Below, one piece after another: positions 46,683-58,175 of a DNA stretch of 64,000 nt (positions are counted from its first letter, which is position 1; each line of letters begins with the position of its first letter). Origin of the DNA: Pseudomonas ceruminis (lineage in GTDB: Bacteria > Pseudomonadota > Gammaproteobacteria > Pseudomonadales > Pseudomonadaceae). The position numbers and the translations under genes were made by a program. The stretch lies in NCBI RefSeq assembly GCF_021602025.1, contig NZ_BQHW01000015.1, positions 62,001-126,000 of the forward strand, given 5' to 3'. The notes beneath the pieces were generated by a model. That model searched no databases. It was not told the DNA's origin and saw only the letters and a list, made by a program, of their open reading frames with translations.

Positions 46683-48359
46683 TTAGTTCTGCTTGGCCAT
46701 AGCTTCGCGCAGCAGCGCAGCCATGGTGGTGTCGGCAGCCGCTTCCGGAGCGTTTTTCAGGCTCTGGATGGCTTCGCGCTCTTCAGCGTCGTCTTTCGAC
46801 TTGATCGACAGGCTGATAACGCGGGACTTGCGGTCAACGCTGATGATCTTGGCTTCGATCTCTTCGCCTTCCTTCAGAACGTTACGCGCGTCTTCAACGC
46901 GGTCACGGCTGATTTCGGAAGCCTTCAGAGTAGCTTCGATGTCGTCGGCCAGGGTGACGATGGCGCCTTTGGCGTCAACTTCTTTCACGATGCCCTTGAC
47001 GATAGCGCCCTTGTCGTTGACAGCAACGAAGTTGGAGAACGGATCGTCTTCCAGCTGCTTGATGCCCAGGGAGATGCGCTCGCGCTCTGGGTCAACCGAC
47101 AGGATGACGGTTTCCAGCTCGTCGCCCTTCTTGAAACGACGCACGGCTTCTTCGCCAGTTTCGTTCCAGGAGATGTCGGACAGGTGAACCAGGCCGTCGA
47201 TGCCGCCGTCCAGACCAATGAAGATACCGAAGTCGGTGATCGACTTGATGGTACCGGTGATCTTGTCACCCTTGTTGAACTGGCCGGAGAAGTCTTCCCA
47301 TGGGTTGGACTTGCACTGCTTGATGCCCAGGGAGATACGACGACGCTCTTCGTCGATGTCCAGAACCATGACTTCCACTTCGTCGCCAACCTGAACGACT
47401 TTCGACGGGTGGATGTTCTTGTTGGTCCAGTCCATTTCGGAAACGTGTACCAGACCTTCAACGCCTTCTTCCAGCTCAGCGAAGCAGCCGTAGTCGGTCA
47501 GGTTGGTAACGCGAGCCTGTACGCGAGTACCTTCTGGGTAGCGCGAAGTGATAGCAACCCACGGATCTTCGCCCATCTGCTTCAGACCCAGCGAAACGCG
47601 GTTGCGCTCACGGTCGAACTTCAGAACGCGTACGTCGACTTCGTCGCCAACGTTAACGATTTCGGAAGGGTGCTTGATACGCTTCCAGGCCATGTCGGTG
47701 ATGTGCAGCAGGCCGTCGATGCCGCCCAGGTCCACGAAGGCGCCGTAGTCGGTGAGGTTCTTGACGATACCTTTGACCTGTTGGCCTTCCTGCAGGGTTT
47801 CCAGCAGGGCTTCGCGCTCGGCGCTGTTCTCGGCTTCCAGCACGCTGCGACGGGAAACGACAACGTTGTTGCGCTTCTGGTCCAGCTTGATGACCTTGAA
47901 TTCCAGCTCTTTGCCTTCCAGGTGGGTGGTGTCGCGCACTGGGCGGACATCAACCAGGGAGCCCGGCAGGAACGCACGGATGCCGTTAACGTCGACAGTG
48001 AAGCCGCCCTTAACCTTACCGTTGATAACGCCCTTGACCACTTCTTCGGCGGCGAAAGCTGCTTCCAGAACAATCCAGCACTCGGCGCGCTTGGCTTTTT
48101 CACGGGACAGTTTGGTTTCGCCAAAGCCGTCTTCGACCGCGTCCAGCGCAACGTGAACTTCGTCACCGACCTTGATGGTCAGCTCGCCAGCTTCGTTGTA
48201 GAACTGCTCGAGCGGGATGACGCCCTCGGATTTCAGACCAGCGTGTACGGTAACCCAGTCGCCGTCGATGTCGACAACGATACCGGAGATGATCGCGCCC
48301 GGCTGAAGATTGAGGGTTTTCAGGCTTTCTTCAAAGAGTTCTGCAAAGCTTTCGCTCAT
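46683..48359 (-). CDS. rpsA: 30S ribosomal protein S1
   Basis: A 558-residue protein with six S1 RNA-binding domains, starting [21 protein letters not shown]. Later domains repeat the pattern seen in [21 protein letters not shown]. It unfolds mRNA at the 30S platform and helps initiation. I use the ATG at 48359, which has an AGGA site 7 bases upstream; the frame is open to 48413 but that extension is not part of S1. It lies between cmk and ihfB, its usual place. Confidence 0.97.
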   Translation of the reverse strand: MSESFAELFEESLKTLNLQPGAIISGIVVDIDGDWVTVHAGLKSEGVIPLEQFYNEAGELTIKVGDEVHVALDAVEDGFGETKLSREKAKRAECWIVLEAAFAAEEVVKGVINGKVKGGFTVDVNGIRAFLPGSLVDVRPVRDTTHLEGKELEFKVIKLDQKRNNVVVSRRSVLEAENSAEREALLETLQEGQQVKGIVKNLTDYGAFVDLGGIDGLLHITDMAWKRIKHPSEIVNVGDEVDVRVLKFDRERNRVSLGLKQMGEDPWVAITSRYPEGTRVQARVTNLTDYGCFAELEEGVEGLVHVSEMDWTNKNIHPSKVVQVGDEVEVMVLDIDEERRRISLGIKQCKSNPWEDFSGQFNKGDKITGTIKSITDFGIFIGLDGGIDGLVHLSDISWNETGEEAVRRFKKGDELETVILSVDPERERISLGIKQLEDDPFSNFVAVNDKGAIVKGIVKEVDAKGAIVTLADDIEATLKASEISRDRVEDARNVLKEGEEIEAKIISVDRKSRVISLSIKSKDDAEEREAIQSLKNAPEAAADTTMAALLREAMAKQN

Positions 48360-48433
48360 TTTAATTCCTGTAGATTCGGGCGAAACATACGCCCATCGCC
48401 ACATTCCAGACAATGTGGGTTTCGTTAAGTAAA

Positions 48434-48476
48434 GGAAAGCCTGCAGGACGTTGACTGGTGCCCCTGCATGCTTTCC
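48434..48476 (-). terminator. Hairpin between cmk and rpsA
   Basis: GGAAAGCATGCAGG and CCTGCAGGCTTTCC form a 14-bp stem with one mismatch around a 15-base loop, starting 7 bases after the cmk stop codon. A TTTACTT follows on the minus strand. It could be a partial terminator/attenuator in the cmk-rpsA transcript. Confidence 0.55.
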
Positions 48477-48482
48477 TGGCGA

Positions 48483-49169
48483 TCAGAGCAAGTCGCGCTG
48501 GGCGAGCTCGCTCCTGATACGTTGCAGCACCTGCTCGATGGACAACTCGGTAGAGTCCAGCTGAATGGCATCGGCCGCCGGCTTGAGCGGGGCCACTGCG
48601 CGCTGGGTGTCGCGCTCATCGCGCGCACGTATCTCATCTAGCAGACTCGACAGACTAACATCTTCGCCCTTGCCCTTCAACTGCAGGTAGCGGCGGCGGG
48701 CACGCTCCTCGGCACTGGCGGTGAGGAATACCTTGAGCGGCGCGTCCGGGAAGACAACGGTGCCCATGTCGCGGCCGTCGGCAATCAGGCCCGGCGCCTC
48801 GCGAAAGGCACGCTGGCGCTGCAGCAGCGCTTCGCGCACCGCAGGCAGCGATGCAACCATCGACGCACCAGCACCGACGGTCTCGGTGCGGATGACATTA
48901 CTGACATCCTCACCCTCGAGAATGATCTGCTGCAGCTTACCCGGCTCGGCGGCGATGAACTGCACATCCAGATGGGCGGCCAGGGCCTTGAGCAGTTCTT
49001 CGTTGGTCAGGTCGACGCCATGGTTGGTGGCGTTGAACGCCAGCAGCCGGTACAGCGCACCAGAGTCCAGCAGCCGCCAGCCCAGCTCACGCGCGAGCAG
49101 GCCAGCAACGGTGCCCTTGCCCGAGCCGCTTGGGCCATCGATGGTGATGACAGGCGCCTGCGCGTTCAC
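48483..49169 (-). CDS. cmk: Cytidylate kinase
   Basis: Phosphorylates CMP and dCMP. A 228-residue P-loop kinase: [19 protein letters not shown] is Walker A, LDSGALYR the substrate-binding motif, and [14 protein letters not shown] the CMP/acidic motif. The start is a GTG at 49169 that overlaps the stop codon of tyrA-aroA (GTGA). It is co-transcribed with the aromatic amino acid genes upstream. CMP recycling may matter here because the locus appears to make a CMP sugar, but this linkage is only positional. Confidence 0.95.
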   Translation of the reverse strand: MNAQAPVITIDGPSGSGKGTVAGLLARELGWRLLDSGALYRLLAFNATNHGVDLTNEELLKALAAHLDVQFIAAEPGKLQQIILEGEDVSNVIRTETVGAGASMVASLPAVREALLQRQRAFREAPGLIADGRDMGTVVFPDAPLKVFLTASAEERARRRYLQLKGKGEDVSLSSLLDEIRARDERDTQRAVAPLKPAADAIQLDSTELSIEQVLQRIRSELAQRDLL

Positions 49170-51406
49170 GACTTGCCCTCTTCAGCAACGCGGATGCCGA
49201 CTTCGGCGCACAGCTTGAGGAAGTTGGGGAAGGACGTGGCGACGTTGGCGCAATCATGGATGCGGATCGGCGCGCTGGCACGCAGCGAGGCGACACTGAA
49301 AGCCATGGCAATACGGTGGTCACCGTGACCATGCACTTCGCCGCCGCCGATCTGGCCGCCGTCGATGATGATGCCGTCCGGGGTCGGTTCGCACTTCACG
49401 CCCAAGGTAATCAGCCCGTCGGCCATGACCTGGATACGGTCCGATTCCTTCACCCGCAACTCTTCGGCGCCACGCAGCACGGTGCGCCCTTCGGCACAGG
49501 CGGCGGCGACGAACAGTACCGGGAATTCGTCAATGGCCAGCGGCACCAGGTGCTCGGGAATGTCGATACCCTTGAGCTTGGCGCCGCGCACGCGCAGGTC
49601 CGCCACCGGCTCACCGCCAACTTCACGCTGGTTCTCCAGGGTGATATCGCCGCCCATCAGGCGCAGGATGTCGATGACGCCGGTGCGGGTCGGGTTGATG
49701 CCGACATGTTCGAGTACCAACTCGGAGCCTTCGGCGATGGACGCGGCAACCAGGAAGAACGCCGCGGAAGAAATGTCTGCCGGCACTTCGATACGGGTAG
49801 CCGTGAGCTTGCCGCCGGACTGCAGCGAAGCCACCGGGCCGTTCGACTCGACCGAGTAGCCGAAACCACGCAGCATGCGCTCGGTGTGGTCGCGGGTCGG
49901 TGCAGGCTCGGTTACGGTGGTCTTGCCTTCGGCATACAGGCCTGCCAGCAGCAGACAGGATTTGACCTGGGCGCTGGCCATCGGCAGCGTGTAGGTCAGC
50001 GCCTTGAGCTTATGGCCGCCACGGATGGTCAGTGGCGGACGGCCCTCAGGGCCGGTCTCGACCACCGCGCCCATTTCGCGCAGCGGGTTGGCCACACGGT
50101 TCATCGGGCGCTTGGACAGCGAGGCATCACCGGTCATGGTGACGTCGAACGACTGGCCGGCCAGCAGGCCCGACAGCAGGCGCATGGAAGTCCCCGAGTT
50201 ACCGACGTAGATCGGACCGGGTGGCGGCTTGAGGCCGTGCAGGCCTACGCCGTGGATGGTCACGCGGCCGTGGTTCGGGCCCTCGATGACCACACCCATG
50301 TCACGGAATGCCTGCAGGGTCGCCAGGGCGTCCTCACCCTCGAGGAAGCCTTCGACTTCGGTCGTGCCTTCGGCCAGCGAGCCAAGCATGATCGAACGAT
50401 GGGAAATGGACTTGTCGCCCGGTACGCGGATTCGCCCGGTCAGGCGGCCACCCGGTTGGGCCAGGAAAATCAGATCGTTGGCGTTCATAGCGTCCACATA
50501 GGCCCGGCGGGCCAGGATTTTACTGAAATGCTCGCGGGCAACGCGTGCGCGGGTGAATACGCCCAGCAGCTGGTGCCCGTCCCCAGCATCGACCGCGTCG
50601 CGCAAGGCGTCGAGATCGCTGCGAAATGTGTCCAGCGTGCGCAGGACAGCCTCGCGGTTGGCGAGGAAGATGTCGTGCCACATGGTCGGATCGCTGCCGG
50701 CGATTCTGGTGAAATCGCGGAAACCACCTGCAGCGTACCGGAAGATCTCGAGGTTTTCATTGCGCTTGGCCAGCGAATCGACCAGGCCAAAGGCCAACAG
50801 GTGCGGCAGATGACTGGTGGCGGCCAGCACTTCGTCGTGACGCTCCACCGACATGTGCTCGACATCGGCATCCAGCGCACGCCACAAGCGATCGACCAGC
50901 GCCAGGGCGGCCGGATCGGTTTCTGCCAATGGCGTGAGGATGACTTTGTGGCGGCGGAACAAAGCGGCGTTGGAGGCTTCCACCCCACTCTGCTCGGAAC
51001 CGGCGATCGGGTGCCCGGGCACGAAGCGCGCCAGGCGCTCGCCCAAGACCGCACGCGCGGCGCGCACCACATTGCCCTTGGCACTGCCAACGTCGGTGAT
51101 GACAGCGTCGCCCAGCTCCAGCTGAGCGAGCCGCGCCAGGAGTTTTTCCATGGCCAGGATCGGCACAGCCAGTTGAATGACATCGGCGCCCACACAGGCT
51201 GCGGCAAGGTCTTCTTCGCAGCGATCGACCACACCCAGGGCCACGGCCTGCTTGCGCGACGGAGCGTCAAGGTCGACGCCGACCACTTCGCGGCACAGGC
51301 CGCTTTCACGCAGCCCCTTGGCAAAGGAGCCGCCGATCAGACCCAGACCTACGACGACCAGGCGATTGATAAGCGGTGCGGGGTTGGTTGTTACTGCATT
51401 TACCAC
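49166..51406 (-). CDS. tyrA-aroA: Fused prephenate dehydrogenase/EPSP synthase
   Basis: A 746-residue fusion. Residues 1 to about 295 are Tyr[21 protein letters not shown] is the NAD site and [15 protein letters not shown] a substrate loop. From about 310, [27 protein letters not shown] opens AroA, with [17 protein letters not shown] and [11 protein letters not shown] as further EPSP synthase signatures. This fusion is known in pseudomonads. The protein supplies tyrosine synthesis and the sixth shikimate step. The start is a GTG at 51406, with only a weak CAGGG upstream. pheA ends 79 bases upstream; there is no hisC gene in between as in P. aeruginosa. Confidence 0.95.
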   Translation of the reverse strand: MVNAVTTNPAPLINRLVVVGLGLIGGSFAKGLRESGLCREVVGVDLDAPSRKQAVALGVVDRCEEDLAAACVGADVIQLAVPILAMEKLLARLAQLELGDAVITDVGSAKGNVVRAARAVLGERLARFVPGHPIAGSEQSGVEASNAALFRRHKVILTPLAETDPAALALVDRLWRALDADVEHMSVERHDEVLAATSHLPHLLAFGLVDSLAKRNENLEIFRYAAGGFRDFTRIAGSDPTMWHDIFLANREAVLRTLDTFRSDLDALRDAVDAGDGHQLLGVFTRARVAREHFSKILARRAYVDAMNANDLIFLAQPGGRLTGRIRVPGDKSISHRSIMLGSLAEGTTEVEGFLEGEDALATLQAFRDMGVVIEGPNHGRVTIHGVGLHGLKPPPGPIYVGNSGTSMRLLSGLLAGQSFDVTMTGDASLSKRPMNRVANPLREMGAVVETGPEGRPPLTIRGGHKLKALTYTLPMASAQVKSCLLLAGLYAEGKTTVTEPAPTRDHTERMLRGFGYSVESNGPVASLQSGGKLTATRIEVPADISSAAFFLVAASIAEGSELVLEHVGINPTRTGVIDILRLMGGDITLENQREVGGEPVADLRVRGAKLKGIDIPEHLVPLAIDEFPVLFVAAACAEGRTVLRGAEELRVKESDRIQVMADGLITLGVKCEPTPDGIIIDGGQIGGGEVHGHGDHRIAMAFSVASLRASAPIRIHDCANVATSFPNFLKLCAEVGIRVAEEGKS

Positions 51407-51485
51407 GAGTGCGAACCCTGTTCAGAAATCAGGACAGTGTGTACGGCCGCCGGGGCTGCGTTGCAGCGGCCACCGGCGAACGCAT

Positions 51486-52580
51486 TCAAAGCACCGCCTT
51501 TGGATAAGAGCCCAGCACCTTCAGCGCCACAGCCTCCTGGCTGATCTGCTCCAGCACCGCCTTGATCAGCGGGTCGCGGTGGTGGCCAACGAAGTCGATG
51601 AAGAACACGTAGGTCCACTTGCCGCTGCGCGACGGACGAGTCTCGATGCGGGTCAGGTCGATGCCGTTCTGGTGGAAGGGCACCAGCAGCTCATGCAAGG
51701 CACCGGGCTTGTTGCTCATCGACACGATGATCGAGGTCTTGTCGTCGCCGGTCGGCGGTACTTCCTGGTTGCCGATCATCAGGAAGCGCGTGGAGTTGTC
51801 GGGGCGGTCCTCGATCTTCTCGGCCAGACGGGTCAAGCCATAGAGGTTGGCCGCCATGTCGCCGGCGATCGCGGCCGAGTTCCACTCACCCTTGACCCGC
51901 TTGGCCGCCTCGGCATTGCTCGACACCGCCACGCGCTCGACGTTCGGGTAGTGCGCATCCAGCCATTTGCGGCACTGGGCCAGCGATTGAGCATGGGAGT
52001 ATATGCGGGTGATGCTGTCGGTCTTGGTGTTTTCCCCCACCAGCAGGTGGTGGTGAATACGCAGCTCGACTTCGCCACAAATGACCATGTCGTGCTCGAG
52101 GAAGCTGTCCAGGGTGTGGCTGACGGCACCCTCGGTGGAGTTTTCCACCGGCACCACGCCGAAGTTGACAGCGCCGGCCGCCACCTCGCGGAACACTTCG
52201 TCGATGGCTGCCATCGGCCGGCTGATCACCGCATGGCCAAAATGCTTCATCGCCGCCGCCTGGGTGAAGGTACCTTCCGGGCCCAGGTAGGCGATTTTCA
52301 GCGGCTCTTCCAACGCCAGGCAGGACGACATGATTTCACGGAACAACCGCGCCATCTCTTCATTGTCCAGCGGCCCCTTGTTGCGCTCCATGACACGCTT
52401 GAGCACTGCCGCTTCGCGTTCAGGGCGGTAGAAGACCGGCTTTTCGCCCTCGGCCAGCGAGGCGGTCTTGACCTTGGCCACTTCCTGGGCGCAACGGGCA
52501 CGCTCGCTGATCAGCTCGAGGATCTTCTCGTCGAGGCTGTCGATGCGAACGCGCAGCGCCTTGAGCTCGTGTTCGGACAT
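51486..52580 (-). CDS. pheA: Chorismate mutase/prephenate dehydratase (P-protein)
   Basis: A 364-residue bifunctional enzyme for phenylalanine. Residues 1-90 form the helical chorismate mutase (LRVRIDSLDEKILELISERA). About 95-275 is the dehydratase, with IAYLGPEGTFTQAAA, VVPVENSTEGAV and STRFLMIG. About 285-355 is an ACT domain (KPGALHELLVPF, LTRIETRPSR) for feedback by phenylalanine. AAGGAG lies 9 bases before the ATG, inside the end of serC, and the stop-start overlap is TGATG. Confidence 0.95.
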   Translation of the reverse strand: MSEHELKALRVRIDSLDEKILELISERARCAQEVAKVKTASLAEGEKPVFYRPEREAAVLKRVMERNKGPLDNEEMARLFREIMSSCLALEEPLKIAYLGPEGTFTQAAAMKHFGHAVISRPMAAIDEVFREVAAGAVNFGVVPVENSTEGAVSHTLDSFLEHDMVICGEVELRIHHHLLVGENTKTDSITRIYSHAQSLAQCRKWLDAHYPNVERVAVSSNAEAAKRVKGEWNSAAIAGDMAANLYGLTRLAEKIEDRPDNSTRFLMIGNQEVPPTGDDKTSIIVSMSNKPGALHELLVPFHQNGIDLTRIETRPSRSGKWTYVFFIDFVGHHRDPLIKAVLEQISQEAVALKVLGSYPKAVL

Positions 52581-53665
52581 CAGCCGTGCTCCTTCTCGAA
52601 TTCGGCCATGTAGGCCACCAGGGCTTCAACGGCGTCCAGGCCCAGGGCGTTGTAGATCGAGGCGCGCATACCGCCTACCGAACGGTGTCCCTTGAGGTTG
52701 AGCAGGCCGCGGGCGTCGGCACCGGCCAGAAACGCTTTGTCCAGACGCTCGTCAGCCAGACGGAACGGCACGTTCATCCACGAACGGGCGTTATGGCTGA
52801 TCGGGTTGGTGTAGAACGCGCTGCTGTCGATGAAACCGTACAAACGGTCTTTCTTGGCGCGGTTGCGCTGCTCCATGGCGTCGACACCACCCTGCTCCTT
52901 GAGCCACTCGAAGACCAGGCCCGAGAGGTACCAGGAATAGGTCGCCGGGGTGTTGTACATGGACCCGTTGTCCGCCGACACCTTGTAGTCGAGCATGGTC
53001 GGACAGCTGCTGCGGGCATGGCCCAGCAGGTCTTCACGAACGATCACCACCACCAGGCCGCTCGGGCCGATGTTTTTCTGTGCGCCAGCGTAGATCAGGC
53101 CGAATTGCGACACGTCGATCGGGCGCGAGAGAATGTCGGACGACATGTCGACCACCAACGGGACCTCGCCGGTTTCAGGTACCCAGTCGAACTGCAAGCC
53201 ACCAATGGTCTCGTTGGACGCATAGTGAACGTAGGCTGCGTTCTTGGTCAGGTTCCAGTCGTTCTGGCCAGGGATCGCCAGGTAGTCGTAGGGCTTGGCG
53301 CTGGCGGCGACGTTGACGTTGCCGAAGCGACGCGCTTCCTCGATGGCCTTTTTCGACCAGATACCGGTTTCGACATAGTCGGCAGTGCCGTTTTCCGGCA
53401 GCAAGTTCAGCGGGATCTCGGCGAACTGCTGGCTGGCGCCACCCTGCAGGAACAGGATTTTGTAGTTCGAGGGGACGGACAGCAGGTCACGCAAGTCCTG
53501 CTCAGCCTTCTCGGCGATGGCCACGTAGTCGTCGCTGCGATGGCTCATTTCCATCACCGACAAGCCCTTGCCACGCCAGTCCAGCATTTCGGCCTGGGCC
53601 CGCTGCAGAACAGCTTCAGGAAGCGCGGCAGGGCCTGCGCAGAAGTTAAAGGCTCGTTTGCTCAC
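52580..53665 (-). CDS. serC: Phosphoserine aminotransferase
   Basis: A PLP enzyme of 361 residues that makes phosphoserine for serine (and acts in pyridoxine synthesis). It begins with SKRAFNFCAGPAALPEAVL, the family hallmark, and has GLIYAGAQKNIGPSGLVVV with the PLP lysine in AQKN. The start is taken as the GTG at 53665, directly before SKRAFNF; the frame is open to 53755 but the added residues do not fit. It is the first gene of serC-pheA-tyrA/aroA-cmk. Confidence 0.95.
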   Translation of the reverse strand: MSKRAFNFCAGPAALPEAVLQRAQAEMLDWRGKGLSVMEMSHRSDDYVAIAEKAEQDLRDLLSVPSNYKILFLQGGASQQFAEIPLNLLPENGTADYVETGIWSKKAIEEARRFGNVNVAASAKPYDYLAIPGQNDWNLTKNAAYVHYASNETIGGLQFDWVPETGEVPLVVDMSSDILSRPIDVSQFGLIYAGAQKNIGPSGLVVVIVREDLLGHARSSCPTMLDYKVSADNGSMYNTPATYSWYLSGLVFEWLKEQGGVDAMEQRNRAKKDRLYGFIDSSAFYTNPISHNARSWMNVPFRLADERLDKAFLAGADARGLLNLKGHRSVGGMRASIYNALGLDAVEALVAYMAEFEKEHG

Positions 53666-53782
53666 ATCCACTCTCGCTCTGCCAAATAGAACAAAATCGT
53701 ATCTTGCTGGCCCGCCCCGCGGGGACGGCCTGGCTGTATCGGGGCTGCTTCGCAACCCGTTGGCCGCCTGTAATCAGTCAAA

Positions 53783-53804
53783 CGGGGCGACCTTGGTCGC
53801 CCCG
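53783..53804 (-). terminator. Terminator after gyrA
   Basis: CGGGGCGACC and GGTCGCCCCG pair in a 10-bp stem with a minimal loop, followed on the minus strand by TTTGACTG. The T run is short, but the stem is strong and sits 19 bases after the stop codon. Confidence 0.65.
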
Positions 53805-53823
53805 CTCGGGTTGTTGCGCTTGC

Positions 53824-56595
53824 TTACTCCTGCGGTGCCTCTTCGGCGCCCGCAGTGTCGTCATCCGCCGCGTCTGGCGCGTCGGCCTCGACACCCTCCC
53901 CATCCGTCTCGATCAGTTCGTCGAGTTCTTCCTCGGAGGGCTCCTGGATACGCTCCAGGCCTACCAGCGTTTCGTCAGCGGCCAGCTTGATGAGGGTCAC
54001 ACCCTGGGTGTTACGGCTCAGGCTGGACACTTCACCCACCCGCGTACGGACCAAGGTGCCCTGGTCGGAGATCAGCATGATCTCTTCACCTTCCTGCACC
54101 TGGATGGCACCGATCAACAGGCCATTGCGCCCCTTGGTGCCCATGGCGATGACGCCCTGGCCACCACGGCCGCGACGCGGGAACTTGGACAGCGGGGTAC
54201 GCTTGCCGAAACCACGCTCCGAAGCGGTAAGGATCTGCGCGCCAGACTCCGGGATCAGCATCGAGATGATCTGCTGCCCCTTGCCCAGCTTCATGCCGCG
54301 CACACCACGGGCGGTACGGCCCATTTCGCGCACCACGCTCTCGGCGAAGCGGATCACCTTGCCGGCGTCGGAGAACATCATGACTTCCTTGGCACCGTCG
54401 GTGATGGCCGCAGCAATCAAGGTATCGCCTTCTTTCAGCTTCAGCGCGATCAGGCCGTTGGAGCGCGGGCGGGCAAACTGCACCAGCGGGGTTTTCTTGA
54501 CGGTACCGGAAGCAGTCGCCATGAAGATGTACGCGCCGGTCGGTTCAGCCACCCACTCCGGGGTGTCGCCGTCTTCTTCGTCGACTTCTTCGACGTCTAC
54601 CACTTCACCTTCGATCACGCCCTCGTCGCCGTCTTCCAGCTCTTCATCCGGATCGGCGCTCATCTGCAGCGCCTCGAGGTCGATCTGCAGCATGGCGGTG
54701 ATGCGCTCACCCTCCTCCAGCGGCAGCAGGTTGACCAGCGGGCGGCCACGCGCGGCGCGGGATGCCTCAGGAATTTCGTAGGTCTTCTTCCAGTACACCT
54801 TGCCCTTGCTGGAGAACAGCAACAGGGTGGCGTGGCTGTTGGCGACCAGCAGGTGCTCGATGTAGTCCTCGTCCTTCACGCCAGTGGCCGACTTGCCTTT
54901 GCCGCCACGGCGCTGGGCCTGGTAGGCGGACAACGGCTGAGTCTTGGCATAACCACCGTGGGAGATGGTCACCACGCGCTCTTCTTCCGGGATCATGTCG
55001 CCGTAGTTGAGGTCGTGGCTGGCATTGAGGATCTCGGTGCGGCGCGCATCGCCATATTCGGCACGGATCGCTTCGAGCTCTTCGCGAATCACTTCCATCA
55101 GGCGCTGGGCACTGCTGAGGATGCGGATCAGCTCGCCGATCTGCTCCAGAATCTCCTGGTACTCGGCCAGCAGCTTCTCGTGCTCCAGGCCGGTCAGGCG
55201 GTGCAGGCGCAGGTCGAGGATCGCCTGGGCCTGTTCTGGCGACAGGTAGTACTTGCCTTCACGCAGGCCATACTGCTCTGGCAGGTCCTCCGGGCGGCAG
55301 GAGTCGGCGCCGGCGCGCTCGACCATGACCTGCACAGCGCTGGATTCCCAGGCAGTGGAAATCAATGCTTCCTTGGCTTCGGACGGCGTCGGCGAGGCCT
55401 TGATCAGGGCGATGACCGGGTCGATGTTGGACAGCGCAACCGCCTGCCCTTCAAGGATGTGGCCACGCTCACGCGCCTTGCGCAGCTCGAACACGGTACG
55501 GCGCGTCACCACTTCACGGCGGTGGCGGACGAACGCTTCGAGCAGGTCCTTGAGGTTGAGCACGCGTGGGCGGCCGTCGATCAGCGCTACCACGTTGATG
55601 CCGAACACGCTCTGCAGCTGGGTTTGCTGGTAGAGGTTGTTGAGCACCACCTCGGGCACCTCGCCGCGGCGCAGCTCGATGACGATGCGCATACCGTCCT
55701 TGTCGGACTCGTCGCGCAGCTCGGTGATGCCTTCGATCTTCTTCTCTTTGACCAGCTCGGCGATCTTCTCGATCAACCGCGCCTTGTTCAGCTGGTACGG
55801 CAGCTCGGTAACCACGATCTGCTGGCGGCCACCGACCTTGTCGATATCCTCGACTTCGGAACGGGCGCGCATGTAGATGCGGCCACGGCCGGTGCGGTAG
55901 GCCTCGATGATGCCCTGACGGCCGTTGATGATACCGGCAGTCGGGAAGTCGGGGCCCGGGATGTACTGCATCAGCTCATCGACGGTGACATCGGGGTTGT
56001 CGATCAGCGCCAGGCAGCCATCGATGACTTCACCGAGGTTGTGTGGCGGGATGTTGGTCGCCATACCCACGGCAATACCGCTGGAGCCGTTTACCAGCAG
56101 GTTGGGGATACGGGTCGGCATGACCGCCGGGATCTGCTCGGTGCCGTCGTAGTTGGGCACCCAGTCGACGGTTTCCTTGTGCAGGTCGGCCAGCAATTCG
56201 TGGGCCAGCTTGGCCATGCGCACTTCGGTGTATCGCATGGCCGCGGCGTTGTCACCGTCGACCGAACCGAAGTTGCCCTGGCCGTCGACCAGCAGGTAGC
56301 GCAGCGAGAAAGGCTGGGCCATACGCACGATGGTGTCGTAGACCGCAGTGTCGCCGTGCGGGTGGTACTTACCGATCACGTCACCGACCACACGGGCGGA
56401 TTTCTTGTACGGCTTGTTCCAGTCGTTGCCCAGTTCGCTCATCGCATAGAGAACGCGGCGATGCACGGGCTTCAAGCCGTCACGCGCATCGGGCAGCGCT
56501 CGCCCGACAATCACGCTCATCGCGTAGTCGAGGTAAGACTGTCTCAGTTCGTCTTCGATATTGACCGGGAGGATTTCTTTGGCCAGTTCGCCCAT
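53824..56595 (-). CDS. gyrA: DNA gyrase subunit A
   Basis: A 923-residue type II topoisomerase subunit. [20 protein letters not shown] is the start. The quinolone region reads [15 protein letters not shown], with Thr and Asp at the usual positions 83 and 87, i.e. no common resistance change. AMRYTEVRM holds the catalytic tyrosine. The C-terminal beta-pinwheel has six blades, and QRRGGKGK matches the GyrA box. An acidic insertion ([14 protein letters not shown], near residue 670) and an acidic C-terminal tail are present, as in other pseudomonads. The gene is followed by serC. Confidence 0.98.
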   Translation of the reverse strand: MGELAKEILPVNIEDELRQSYLDYAMSVIVGRALPDARDGLKPVHRRVLYAMSELGNDWNKPYKKSARVVGDVIGKYHPHGDTAVYDTIVRMAQPFSLRYLLVDGQGNFGSVDGDNAAAMRYTEVRMAKLAHELLADLHKETVDWVPNYDGTEQIPAVMPTRIPNLLVNGSSGIAVGMATNIPPHNLGEVIDGCLALIDNPDVTVDELMQYIPGPDFPTAGIINGRQGIIEAYRTGRGRIYMRARSEVEDIDKVGGRQQIVVTELPYQLNKARLIEKIAELVKEKKIEGITELRDESDKDGMRIVIELRRGEVPEVVLNNLYQQTQLQSVFGINVVALIDGRPRVLNLKDLLEAFVRHRREVVTRRTVFELRKARERGHILEGQAVALSNIDPVIALIKASPTPSEAKEALISTAWESSAVQVMVERAGADSCRPEDLPEQYGLREGKYYLSPEQAQAILDLRLHRLTGLEHEKLLAEYQEILEQIGELIRILSSAQRLMEVIREELEAIRAEYGDARRTEILNASHDLNYGDMIPEEERVVTISHGGYAKTQPLSAYQAQRRGGKGKSATGVKDEDYIEHLLVANSHATLLLFSSKGKVYWKKTYEIPEASRAARGRPLVNLLPLEEGERITAMLQIDLEALQMSADPDEELEDGDEGVIEGEVVDVEEVDEEDGDTPEWVAEPTGAYIFMATASGTVKKTPLVQFARPRSNGLIALKLKEGDTLIAAAITDGAKEVMMFSDAGKVIRFAESVVREMGRTARGVRGMKLGKGQQIISMLIPESGAQILTASERGFGKRTPLSKFPRRGRGGQGVIAMGTKGRNGLLIGAIQVQEGEEIMLISDQGTLVRTRVGEVSSLSRNTQGVTLIKLAADETLVGLERIQEPSEEELDELIETDGEGVEADAPDAADDDTAGAEEAPQE

Positions 56596-56897
56596 GAGAA
56601 GCCTGATTCCTTTTTCTGGTGAAACTTCGCAGCTCCATCAAGGGCCGAACGAAGCTCGCCGCCGCAGCGCATAGGGGTGCGACGACTTACGACAAATCAA
56701 TGAGTTGTGCCATGGATCTGCGCAAAATTGGCCGCCGTGATGGGCGGTCTTGGAAACTGCCGGATGTTATCACAAAGGCAGTGGCGGTGGGGAGATATGG
56801 CAGGTTGCCGCTGGGCCAGGACGTTGCGGCTGCTTTATTCGCTCCTATCGCCGCCAAACCGGCCCCACTGGGTTAGGCCGGCGATAGGACAGGCCTG
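56596..56897. other. Intergenic region upstream of gyrA
   Basis: About 300 bases between mtnA and gyrA, both minus strand. It should hold the gyrA promoter. No clear -35/-10 pair, gene or RNA was recognised. Confidence 0.45.
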
Positions 56898-57974
56898 CTA
56901 GTGCAAGCGCTTGCGGCACATCAATTGAGCCAATTTGGCGGTGTCCGGCCGCTCGACGATACCGCGCTCGGTCACTATCACATCGATCAAGTCCGCAGGG
57001 GTCACGTCGAACACCGGGTTGAACACTTCCACCTGCGGTGCCACGCGGGTGCCGGCGTAATCCAGCAACTCGTCGGCGTCACGCTCTTCGAGCGGGATAT
57101 CTTCCCCGGTGGCAAGGTTCAGGTCGATGCTGGTGCTCGGCGCCACCACCATGAAGCGCACACCGTGGTGCATGGCACTGACGGCCAGTTGGTACGTGCC
57201 GATCTTACTGGCAACATCTCCATTGGCAGCGATGCAGTCGGCACCGACCACCACCCAGGTGATGCCCTTGCTCTTCATCAGGTGAGCCAGCGCCGAGTCA
57301 GCGCACAAAGTGACCGGTATGCCATCGTTGGCCAGCTCCCAGGCAGTCAGGCGCGATCCCTGTAACCAAGGGCGGGTCTCGCCGGCATACACGCGCTCGA
57401 CCATCCCTTCGAGGAACCCTGCCCGGATCACCCCCAAGGCCGTACCGATGCCGCCACTGGCCAAAGCCCCGGCATTGCCGTAGGTCAGCAGCGTCTGTTC
57501 GTTGCCCTGGTGGCGGCGGATCAGCTCGATACCGTGCTGCGCCATGGTCAGGTTGGCCTCGCGATCGCTTTCATGGATCGCCACCGCCTCGGCCTCCAGC
57601 ACCGCCAGCACGTTTTCGTCCGCCCGCACGCGCTGCAGGCGCTCACGCATGCGATTGAGCGCCCAGAACAGGTTGGCGGCGGTGGGGCGTGCCTCGGCAA
57701 GGCTGAGGAAGTCTTCTTCCAGGTCCATTTCCCAGTCGCCCCCCTCGGCCAGGCGCTCCTCGAGGGCCAATACCAGGCCATAGGCAGCAGCAATGCCGAT
57801 GGCTGCTGCGCCCCGCACGGCCATGTCGCGGATGGCTGCAGCCACCTGCGCGACATTGTCGCAGGCCAGCCAGCGTTCTTCCGACGGCAGCAGGCGCTGG
57901 TCGAGCAGGTGCAGGGCGCCGTCGTGCCAGCGGATGCCGGTCACCTTCTCCGCCGCCAAAAGTCGCTCGCGCAT
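56898..57974 (-). CDS. mtnA: Methylthioribose-1-phosphate isomerase
   Basis: Converts 5-methylthioribose-1-phosphate to methylthioribulose-1-phosphate in methionine salvage. The protein of 358 residues has [16 protein letters not shown] near the N-terminus, [20 protein letters not shown] (catalytic Cys position in many members lies nearby), and [20 protein letters not shown] with the catalytic Asp. The start at 57974 has a GGGGAGAGG ribosome site, better than the long upstream extension of the open frame. It is divergent from ubiG. Confidence 0.93.
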   Translation of the reverse strand: MRERLLAAEKVTGIRWHDGALHLLDQRLLPSEERWLACDNVAQVAAAIRDMAVRGAAAIGIAAAYGLVLALEERLAEGGDWEMDLEEDFLSLAEARPTAANLFWALNRMRERLQRVRADENVLAVLEAEAVAIHESDREANLTMAQHGIELIRRHQGNEQTLLTYGNAGALASGGIGTALGVIRAGFLEGMVERVYAGETRPWLQGSRLTAWELANDGIPVTLCADSALAHLMKSKGITWVVVGADCIAANGDVASKIGTYQLAVSAMHHGVRFMVVAPSTSIDLNLATGEDIPLEERDADELLDYAGTRVAPQVEVFNPVFDVTPADLIDVIVTERGIVERPDTAKLAQLMCRKRLH

Positions 57975-58010
57975 CGCCTCTCCCCGTCGTTCGGATATCA
58001 AAAGCCGGCG

Positions 58011-58048
58011 ATTATAGCGACCATCAGCCTTGGGCGCTCGGGTATACT
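58011..58048. promoter_or_regulatory. Candidate -10 boxes of mtnA (minus) and ubiG (plus)
   Basis: The minus strand has a perfect TATAAT at 58016-58011, 37 bases upstream of mtnA. The plus strand has TATACT at 58043-58048, about 128 bases upstream of ubiG. Neither has a good -35, so these divergent promoters are tentative. Confidence 0.4.
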
Positions 58049-58175
58049 GCAGCCCTTTAAGCTGCGCGCGTCCAGTTGCAAGCTGCAAGCACGCGCGGCG
58101 CATGCACGATTTACTGTTTTTTGCGGCCTGCAGCCAGAAGCCTGCAGCTCGCATCCACGTTCAGAGGACTGTTCA

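Noticed and set aside
49256-51544. A 762-codon plus-strand frame opposite tyrA-aroA
   Set aside because: Antisense shadow; the fusion protein on the minus strand has clear TyrA and AroA motifs.
53704-56622. A 972-codon open frame on the plus strand opposite gyrA, longer than gyrA itself
   Set aside because: It is an antisense shadow caused by GC-rich third positions; its translation has no domain and is His/Gln/Arg-rich, while the minus strand encodes unmistakable GyrA.
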